Positions 7,102 to 15,700 of a stretch of 28,069 bases of DNA are shown one piece after another (the stretch's first letter is position 1; each line of letters begins with the position of its first letter). The position numbers and the translations under genes are program-made. The stretch lies in assembly GCA_964354365.1 (NCBI GenBank), contig CAYGZM010000040.1, positions 1 through 28,069 on the forward strand, written 5' to 3'. The stretch comes from CAYGZM01 sp964354365. GTDB lineage: Bacteria > Planctomycetota > Phycisphaerae > Sedimentisphaerales > Anaerobacaceae. The notes beneath the pieces are model-generated. The model did not search any database. It worked only from the letters and a program-made list of their open reading frames with translations, and was not told the DNA's origin.

Positions 7102-8127
7102 ATGGCTACCCAAGCCCAAATTATCGCCAACCGCCGTAACGCCCAAAGATCAACCGGCCCGCTCACCCCACGCGGCAAGGCCCTCGCCTCGAAAAATTCC
7201 CTCAAGCACGGCCTACTATCCCGCCGCAACGTAATAACAACAGAATCTCAGGAAGAATTCGACCACCACCGCGACGCCCTACTCAACGAGCTCGACGCCC
7301 AAACCCCAATGGAGTCTATGTTAGCAGACCGCATCGTAAGCCTCTCATGGCGACTCAAGCGCGCCGACCTAACCCAGAACCAGACCATAGACGTATTAAC
7401 CGAAAAAGACGCCACAAACCCACTGGCCAAACTCGCCAAATCCTTCGGCCTAAAAGGCTTACCCCTCCCGCAACCCGACCCTGCCGACTCCAATCCTGAC
7501 CTAATTCTCGGCCGCATCGCACTAAAAGACTTCTCAAACGAAAGGGTCCTCGACCGACTCTTAATGTACGAAAGAAGAATTGAGCACAGCCTCTTCAAAA
7601 CCATGCTCGAACTACAAAGGCTCCGCCTCCTCCGAAACCTCGAACCCCTAGACCCAAATCTCCAACCCGAAAACCGTCATTTAGCCCCCGGCACTGCCGC
7701 GGGTCACAACAGACCCAAACATAACGCCCCCGAACCGCCCCAAACCCAAACATACCCAATCCCCGCCCCCCGGGACAGTGTACGAGATACGCTTCACGCT
7801 CCACCAGATATGCAAAACGAACCCAATTCCAAAACAGCAAAAATGAGCCTAACCCCATACAACCCAAGCACTTACAACCAAGCCGCCCACTCCCCCCGCC
7901 AGCAAAACGAACCCAATCGAACCCAATTTATCGCGCCAAAGCCTGTGACGCAGCCGGAGCGAACCCCATCCACCCCCCGCAATCCGCAATACAAACCTCT
8001 ATCCCAGCGGCAGATTTCGCCCTTGCAAACGCGCGAAAAAAAATTACAATCCACCAGTCATTCCTGCGAGACGCAAAATCCGCCTTTGGCGGAGCAGGAA
8101 TCCAGAGTACTTGAAAAACAGTGTTAA
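7102..8127 (+). CDS. STGPxTxxGK / KHGL-motif hypothetical protein with repeat-derived tail
   Basis: The ATG at 7102 is chosen because AGGAGG (7088-7093) lies 8 nt upstream; 341 residues. The N terminus has the signature QRSTGPLTPRGKALASKN (15-32) and KHGLLSRR (35-42), followed by a helical region (EEFDHHRDALLNELDAQTP..., SLSWRLKRAD) to about residue 185. This signature is found in a large family of uncharacterised proteins common in Planctomycetota and Acidobacteriota; its role is unknown to me. The remaining ~155 residues are Pro/Asn/Gln-rich and low complexity, with QNEPN repeats translated from the dispersed motif. The last codons are read through a hairpin repeat (8057-8105), so the tail looks like captured non-coding DNA. 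It may be expressed from the promoter at 6770. Confidence 0.8.
   Translation: MATQAQIIANRRNAQRSTGPLTPRGKALASKNSLKHGLLSRRNVITTESQEEFDHHRDALLNELDAQTPMESMLADRIVSLSWRLKRADLTQNQTIDVLTEKDATNPLAKLAKSFGLKGLPLPQPDPADSNPDLILGRIALKDFSNERVLDRLLMYERRIEHSLFKTMLELQRLRLLRNLEPLDPNLQPENRHLAPGTAAGHNRPKHNAPEPPQTQTYPIPAPRDSVRDTLHAPPDMQNEPNSKTAKMSLTPYNPSTYNQAAHSPRQQNEPNRTQFIAPKPVTQPERTPSTPRNPQYKPLSQRQISPLQTREKKLQSTSHSCETQNPPLAEQESRVLEKQC
7811..7930 (+). repeat. Dispersed motif inside a coding region (CGAACCCAATT)
   Basis: TGCAAAACGAACCCAATTCC (7811-7830) and a doubled version (7902-7930) encode QNEPNS and QNEPNRTQF in the protein from 7102. They are close relatives of the minus-strand copies at 3672-3788. Confidence 0.75.
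8057..8105. repeat. Hairpin repeat overlapping a gene end
   Basis: GTCATTCCTGC (8057-8067) pairs with GCAGGAATCC (8094-8103), and an internal CCGCCTTTGGCGG hairpin lies between the arms. It belongs to the family seen at 492, 6202 and 6930. Here it forms part of the 3' coding end of the gene at 7102. Confidence 0.7.
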
Positions 8128-8183
8128 TCTGTGTCGAAAAACAGAATCGGTCAGTTTGAGCAATTCAAGGAGAATGCAAAGAA

Positions 8184-9506
8184 ATGATTGGATGCCATAT
8201 TGGAAGGATTTTTCAGGTGACCGTTGCCGGCGGGTCGTACCAAGAGGGGCTTACGTCGGTCCTGCAGGGCGTGCCGCCGGGCCTCCCGCTCACCGAGCAG
8301 GGAATCTACGGCGACCTGCTGCTGCGAAAGCCCGGGGCCGATGAATTATCCAGCCCGCGAAAAGAGCCGGACCTGCCCGTCATCTACTCCGGCCTAAACG
8401 CCGCCGACACCATCGAAAACGCCGGCAACAAGAACCATACCAACGGCACGCCGCTGGTAATCCTGATTCCCAACCTCGACCGCCACTTCATACACATAAA
8501 GCAGTACCAGGACACCAACCGCACGCCCCGCCCCGGCCACGCATCCTACGCCTCGTTCGTCAAGTACGGGCCGGACGACGACGCCATCGGAGCAGGAATC
8601 TTCAGCGGACGCTATACATCCACCATCGTCGCCGCGGGACACGTCGCCAAGACAATCCTCAAGAAATGCGGTATTGACGTATTCGCATACATAAAAGAGA
8701 TCGCCGGCGTGCGATGCCCCGACCTCCCCCACGAAAAGGCCCTCAGCCACACCGACAGCTACAAAAAGATGCGCCGCGACCTGGACCCGTTCTACCAGGA
8801 AATCTACGTCAAGAACCGCATCACGATGGAGATGAGGTTCCTCGAAAAAGCCAGGGTACTCGCCCAGGTCGAAAAGGAAATCGACGCCATCCGCGCCAAG
8901 GCCCCGCATCCGGCGTCGGACGAGATTCGGGACAGGTACGGCGTGCACCCAGTAGTCAACTGCCCCGATATCGGCGCCGCCGAGGAAATGGTCGCGGCCT
9001 GCAACAGAATCTCGGCCACAGGCGATTCGGCGGGCGGGGTGGTGGAAGTGATTGCAACCGGCGTCCCGACCGGGCTGGGCGAACCGGTTTTCTACAAGCT
9101 CGACGCAGAGCTCGGCAGGATGTTGGGCATCGGCGCAGTCAAGGCAGTCGAGGTAGGAGCAGGCCTGGCAGTCAAGGACATGACCGGCTACCAGAACAAC
9201 GACCGGATGCACGCCGAGAACGGCAAGGTGGTCTTCGATTCCAACAACGCAGGCGGCATCACGGGCGGCCTATCCACCGGCCAGCCAATCATCGTCAGGC
9301 TCGCCGTCAAGCCAACCCCGACGATTGACAGGCCGCAGAGGACTATCGACAAATATACCCTCGAGAACAAGCAGCTCGCCGCCATTACCAGGCGCGACGC
9401 GACTATTGCAGGCCGTATATGGCCCGTCGCCGAGAGCTACACCGCCATTGTAATCCTCGACCACCTGATAGCCCACTACGGCTACCAGGCGCTCAAGAAC
9501 AAATAG
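8184..9506 (+). CDS. aroC: Chorismate synthase homologue (divergent active site)
   Basis: Family enzymes use reduced FMN to convert EPSP to chorismate, the last common step of aromatic biosynthesis. The 440-residue product keeps the fold-defining motifs: PPGLPLTEQGI, RPGHASY (His119), SGRYTSTIVAAGHVAK (141-156), GDSAGGVVEV, GVPTGLGEPVFYKLDAEL, NNAGGITGGLSTGQPI, VKPTPTI and a C-terminal RRD (403-405) with the conserved Asp. Two positions differ from the family norm. The usual GESHG reads GGSYQ, so the first catalytic His is Tyr19, and RETA reads RYTS (Tyr144 for Glu). It is either a lineage-specific chorismate synthase or a paralogue with altered activity. The start ATG follows AAGGAG (8167-8172) at 11 nt. 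A terminator at 9657 follows the gene. Confidence 0.88.
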   Translation: MIGCHIGRIFQVTVAGGSYQEGLTSVLQGVPPGLPLTEQGIYGDLLLRKPGADELSSPRKEPDLPVIYSGLNAADTIENAGNKNHTNGTPLVILIPNLDRHFIHIKQYQDTNRTPRPGHASYASFVKYGPDDDAIGAGIFSGRYTSTIVAAGHVAKTILKKCGIDVFAYIKEIAGVRCPDLPHEKALSHTDSYKKMRRDLDPFYQEIYVKNRITMEMRFLEKARVLAQVEKEIDAIRAKAPHPASDEIRDRYGVHPVVNCPDIGAAEEMVAACNRISATGDSAGGVVEVIATGVPTGLGEPVFYKLDAELGRMLGIGAVKAVEVGAGLAVKDMTGYQNNDRMHAENGKVVFDSNNAGGITGGLSTGQPIIVRLAVKPTPTIDRPQRTIDKYTLENKQLAAITRRDATIAGRIWPVAESYTAIVILDHLIAHYGYQALKNK

Positions 9507-9507
9507 A

Positions 9508-9618
9508 AGCCCACGCGATCCGGCAAGTCCGGTCGAAGGCCAGATTTATGTCAACAGCTATGACAACAAGATAAGGGTCTATGCCGACGGGGCGTGGCGC
9601 AACCTGGCAACATGGTAG
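9508..9618 (+). pseudogene. C-terminal fragment of a lost gene
   Basis: Immediately after the aroC stop and in another frame, about 36 codons read as a typical protein C terminus: PASPVEGQIYVNSYDNKIRV, then YADGAWRNLATW, ending at TAG 9616-9618. The (P)xEGQIYxNxxDNKxxVYxxGxW pattern is a familiar ending of pilin-like and tail-fibre-like proteins. There is no start codon or Shine-Dalgarno in frame before it. It is best read as the stump of a deleted gene, separated from the rest when the aroC region was rearranged. Confidence 0.5.
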
Positions 9619-9656
9619 AATGCGCCCGCTTCGACCACTTCCTCAAGCGCAAAAAG

Positions 9657-9687
9657 AAGGCCCCGGACGCCATCCGGGGCCTTTTTT
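9657..9687. terminator. Bidirectional intrinsic terminator
   Basis: An 11-bp stem AAGGCCCCGGA / TCCGGGGCCTT with a 5-nt loop is followed on the plus strand by a T run (9682-9687). On the minus strand it is followed by TTCTTTTT. It sits between the rightward aroC homologue and the leftward giant gene and can end transcription from both. Confidence 0.9.
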
Positions 9688-9719
9688 CATTCATTGCTGG
9701 CTCGGCGCGCAGTCGCCCC

Positions 9720-12700
9720 CTATGGAATGGGTCTAGTGGTTGCCCAAGCCGACCAGTCAGTCGTATTCCAGTAAGCATCGCGTGCTCTAACCCGCCACCT
9801 TAGAAGAAACTGCGACCCGCGCTGGCCCACGATGCCAGACGTCCAGGTGTTGGTGTTTATCCAGGGGCTCTCGTACGGGCCGTCCCCACACTGGAACTGG
9901 TACCACACCCCACTCGGGTCGTTGGCCACCACGCACGTCATAGTTACAGCCCAGTTGAATGTCGAGTCCGGCCCGATAAAGAAATCCGTCGGAAGGAGAT
10001 TCGGGTCGGTAGCGTCCCACAGCATCGGGTTAGGCGTCGGCGGAGTCGTGTCCGTCGGTATGGGAGTAGTCGCGCAGGCTATATCGGACCAGAAGGTCTC
10101 GTTTTGACGCGGCGATTTATCCCGCGCCTTGACGTGGTAGCAGTATTGCGTGCCCGGAGTAAGGTACGTATCGATCCAGTTGGGCTCATCCTGCCAGCCG
10201 CTGAAGTGCCCGCTGATAGTTGTGTTCTCGAAGTAGTACTGCACGCCGCTGGCGTCCTCGGCATAAGCCTGCATCGCAACCGAGTTCGGCGAGATTGCAA
10301 TCGGCTCGAGTATCCACATCAATGCAGCCGGCGGAATCGTGTCTTCGTCGCCGACATACGCCACCGGCGACCAGCCGGTCTCATTCAGCCGCGGCGAGGT
10401 ATCGCGCGCCTTCACCCGGTAGCCGTACCTGACGCCGGGCGTCAGGCCACTGTCGGCATAAGTCGAGCTGGGTATCCAGCCGCTGTCGTCGCAATTGCCG
10501 CGGACGCACTCAAAGAAGTACTGAACCGGCCAACCCCAGGCGTCAAAGGCCGTCACGGCAACCATCCTGGCGGTCGTACCGCCCGCCAGATTAGGCTCGC
10601 TCAGCCATTCGGCCGGGTCCGGAAGCGGAGGACTGAGGTCCTCGGCCAGCCAGCACTCAGCCACAAAGGCCACGTCCTTGAAGTTGACCGTCATATCGAA
10701 TGTAACATCCGCGCCGCCGCACCAGCCGTCGGCGTCGGAACAGCCCTCATCCAGCCACTTGTCGGCAACCTTTGCGAAGTCGGCGAAGTTCACAAGCCCG
10801 TCGTAAACCAGATCGCAGAAGCGGCACGGCTCCAGCGTCCGATGGTGGTAGCCCATATCGACACGGCCCGTATCCGGTGCGCTGTCGATACGCGTCGTAT
10901 ATCCCACCAGGCCAACGTCGCCCGCGAAGGCGCTGCCGACATCAACGCACGGGCTCTGCGCCGGCTGCCCCGTCGCAAGATGACTGAGGTAATAGCCGTC
11001 GAGCGTGCCGTCCACAAAGAGCGGATCAGCATCGATGTTCCCGGCGCCCCATATCAGATACTCCTCGTATCCCGGAGGCACACTGACATCCGGCTTGCCG
11101 TTCTTGACATCGCAGTATTGCACCACAATCGTCCCCATTCTCGGGTCGTGCTCGAAGCCGGTGCCTACCGCCATTTCGTGGCCCTTGAGGGCATAGTTGT
11201 TCCAGAAGATGCTGTCGGTGACGATGCACTCGGCGTGATATGAAACGTTCAGACCGCCGCCGAGGCCCGTGTTGCCCTCTTCGCCGGCAATGCCGGAGGC
11301 GGCGTTGGTCACAAACGTACAGTTCGACACCACAGGCCTGGCATACCAGTTCGCCGATATGCCTCCACCGTCCCTGGCAGCTCCATTGTTCGTTATCAGA
11401 CAGTTGACAACCTGTGCGGTGCTCAGGTTGCCGGCGATGTACAAGCCGCCACCGGACGTATCGGCATAATTGTGCCTGATAATCGTATCGCGAATCACCG
11501 CCGGGGTGGCAAAGCAGAACATGCCGCCGCCTTCGCCGATTACCGAGACGATATTCGGGTCGATAACGAGCACGGAATTCGGGTCGTTCGGATCAAATAT
11601 GATATTCGGGTCGCTCGGAAGGGGTATCGCCGCCCGGTTGTACTTCACCACAGACCGCGTTATTGTCGTCTCCGGAGAATAAACAGCGAACAGGCCGCCG
11701 CCGAAGAGGGCCGTATTGCGCGTGATGTTACAATCGGTGATTTCCATCCTGCCGCTCCAGAACATAGCTCCGCCGTAACTGGCCGCCGCGTTCATCCCGA
11801 ATAGGGTGTCGGTCACGGTCAGCAGGGTGTTCGGGTCGGCGTACAATCCGGCGCCCATTGGCGCGAGGTTCTCTGTGAAATTGCAGTCCGCAATGGTTAT
11901 CACGCTGTTCGGCTCACAGCGAAGCCCGCCGCCGCTGCCAAGCAGGGCGTCAACCGCCTCATTGCCGAGGAACGTACAGTCAAGCACCGCCGAGACGCAG
12001 TTCGCATCATAAGCCAAACCGCCGCCGGAACCGGCTGAGTTATCCATAAACGTACAGTGCTTGAATATCGGCGCACTGTTGAAGTCGCAGAATGCGCCGC
12101 CGCCCTGGTCGGCCGAGCAGTTGATAACCGTGGTGTTTATGAACGTCGGACTGCTGTTCACCGCAACGTATATGCCGCCGCCAAAGGCCTGGCTGTTCGG
12201 GTCGTTCGGATCGGTGCTCGCGGCGTTGCAGTCGCGGATCACCACATTCATAATCGTAGGACTGCTGTTCGGGCCGACAAAGATGCCGGCGCCGTGGCCG
12301 TCTGTAATACTGCCGTTGATGATGGTAAAACCGTCCACTACCGTATTGGCGTCCTCACCCATATTGAAGATAAAGCCTCTCGTGCCGTTGTTGCAGTCGA
12401 TTATAGTGTTGGCGACAATATTGGCATCGTCCGGATTACTGCTGACCACGGTGATGTCTTTGCCTCGCAGGTTGATACCGCCGTCGTAAGTGCCGGGATA
12501 TACCACGATCGTGTCACCGCTCTTTGCATAATCGATAGCCGCCTGGATACGATCGCCGCTGCAGCACGCCACTATTGTCTGGACCGGCTCGAATATGAGC
12601 CAGATAGTCTCATCCGAACGCACAAACACCTCAAGCGTCCTATCAACCGACAGCGCTACGCCGTTGACGTCGAACCATCCGTAAACGCGGTAACCTTTGT

Positions 12701-15700
12701 CCGGCCCCGCCGTCAGCATCACCACCGTACCGCGGTTGTACCACCCGCCGTTCGGATCGCTCGGATCAAGGTCCGGCTCAATGGTGAAGGTCCCGTGACC
12801 GCCGTACACGCTAACATCCAGACGACACCGCACGATCGGATAATGATAGCCCAGATCGACTTTGCCCGAATCAGCCTCACCGTTTAACGCCGTGGTCAGC
12901 GCGCCAAATCCGAGGCCTGCGGCCAACCCGCTTCCGGCATCGATCACAGGGCTGTCCTTCGCCTGGCCGGCTGATACGTGACTGAGGTAGTAGCCGCCCA
13001 CGAACAGCGGGGTCTCATCGAGGATAGTAGCGGAATTCCACCCGAGAGTGCAGCCTACATCCACGAACACAGCGTTTGAATCAATCGCAGCGGGGTCGCC
13101 CGGCGTCTGCCAGCCCATAACGTCACTGTATGCAACGTTGACCGTTGACGGCCTCGGGTCGGGCGCGAAGCCCGTCCCAACGTAAATCTGCATACCGCTA
13201 AAGCCGTGGTTGCCCCATAAGATACTGTCGATAACGTGCGCCCTTGCCTCATAAGAACAGAACAAACCGCCGCCGTACCCGGTATAACGCGGGTCGTTGA
13301 CGTCGCCGGTACTATTCAGGGCAATCGTACAGCTGGTCACATACAGATCATTGAGCCAGTTGCAGGAAATACCGCCGCCGTCTCTACCCGATGTATTCTC
13401 GGCCACCAGACAGTTATACAGGCTTGTCGTTCGCTTTGCTCCGGTCGGTCTGGCGGCAATGTACAACCCGCCGCCGGATGCGCCGGTCACGTTGCGGCTT
13501 ATGTCGCAGTCAGCTATGGTGCTCGGGCCTGCGAACGAATAGATGCCGCCGCCCTGGCCGATACCCGACCGCTCCTCGGTCGTGACAATAATAAGATTCG
13601 GATCGGTCGGATCAAAGTTCGGGTCGGTCGTATCGGCTGGAACCATCCCGTTCGGGTCGTTCGCATCGGCAATGAAGTACTCGGTCGTAACGATGACCCC
13701 CTCCGCCTCGTTGTTCTTGATCCAGCAGTTCGCAATCGTCGAGTCCTGAGAATTGACGCAGAACAAGCCGCCGCCGCGCACCGACGTATTGAACGCAATG
13801 TTGCAGTCAACAACGGACAGGCCGTTGGAATCGCTCATATATATGGCACCGCCGTCTTCGTTGGCATCGTTGTGGACCAATATGCTCTGCTCGACGACAC
13901 CGGCGCAGTTTGCGTCGAAATACAATCCGCCGCCGTAGTCCGCAGCATTGTACCCAAAGTAAGTGCCGACGATGCTTATCTGTGTATTCTCATTGCAGCG
14001 GATGCCGCCACCCTTGCCCAAAGACGTATCGGTTACGGTGATAAGCGAGTTCGGGTCGCCCATATCAGGCAGATACGTTATCGCCAAAACACCGGCTGCA
14101 CTATTGCCGGCGAAGTTGCAGTCCACAACTTTCGACAGACATCCGACGTTGTGGTAGATAGCGCCGCCGCTGACGTCGGCCGTATTACCCGTAAGCACGC
14201 ACACGCTGAGTGTCGAAGCACTGTCAGATGCGGTATAGATGGCGCCGCCGCTGTAGTTCGCGTGGTTGCCCGTGAAGTTGCAGTCCGCAAACGTCACATT
14301 GCTGTCGGTGCTGCTGTAGAGACCGCCGCCGAAACCGTCCGCGGAGCAGTTCTCAATCGTGCATCGCTCAAAGACCGGGGCGCTGTTGACGTCGATAAAC
14401 ACGCCGCCGCCGTGCCCGTTCAGGTCAACAGAAGAGTTCCTGACCGTGACATTCCTGAAAGTCGGGCTGCTGTTGGCATCGACATAAATGCCGCCGCCGC
14501 CGGCAAACGACACGTTGCAGTCGCTCACGACAACGTTCACAATTGTCGGGCTGCTTCCTTCACCGATGTATATGCCGCCGCCCGGCTCGGCAAACATGTT
14601 GCCGTTGATGATTGTAAGTCCGTCTATCAACGCACGGGGACCTTCGCCGGTGTTAAACGTGAAGGCGCGCGTCGCATTACTGCAATCGACTATTGTTCCG
14701 GCAACGACGTTCGGATCGTCCGGATTCGTGCTGACGATGGCAATTTCTTTGCCGCGGAAGTCCAAATCGCCGTTGTAAGTGCCCGCTGCAACAACAAGAG
14801 TGTCGCCGTTCTCGGCAACGGTAACGGCGTCGTAGAGCGCCTCGCCGCCGCCGGAGACCTCAATCTCAACGGGCTTCCTGAACTTGGCGAAGATCACCTT
14901 ATCCGAGTCCATAAGAACATCAAGCTCCCTGGCGCTGGACACACGAGCATCGTTGGCGTCATACCAGCCCTTCAGGAAGTAGCCCTCGTCCGGATACGCC
15001 CTCAAAGTCACGACCGTACCGTCATAGAAGCGTCCGGCGTTCGGATCGACCGTCCCGTGGATACCCGGATCGTTCATATCCTCAACAACAGTCACGGTCA
15101 GCTCGTATATATCAACGCCTCGGCTGTAGTGATAACCCATATCCACCACATCGACATCGTTGACTCCGTTGATGCGCGTCGTGTAAGTATCCAGCCCTAT
15201 CACGGCGGCAAGGGCGTTTCCGCCGTCAACGCAGTTGCTCTCCGCGACCTGGCCGGCATCGATATGGCCAAGATAATAACCCGCAATGAAGAAGGGGTCT
15301 TCATCGATGTTACCGCTGTCCGGATCCCAGTTCGGGTCCCAGGCCCAGTAACTGTTCGAGTCGGGCGCGACAAAGTCATTCAGAATACAGCTTTTCTCGA
15401 TATAGATAGGCGGCCCTGCGGACCCTGTAAGCGCCCGGCCGAGATTGACTCGAGGCCTGGTCAGGTCAACTTTCGTGTCGGTAACCGGGTCTCCGGTTGC
15501 AGCGAGCAGATTGCGGACCTCAACCGGAGTGAGAAACCGCCCGAGCTTGGCCTTTGCCGCCTGCTGAATATCCGCCACGCACCCTGCCGCAAAAGGACAC
15601 GCCGAAGACGTTCCATTGAAAGCGGGCCAGTAGTCGCCCGGCGTGAAACCGCCAAGCCCCACAATATCGAGCGTGTACACGGGATCAGCCGGAGCAAGAA

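Noticed and set aside
8394..9212. Minus-strand frame of 272 codons opposite the aroC homologue
   Set aside because: Shadow of the real coding strand; no motifs.
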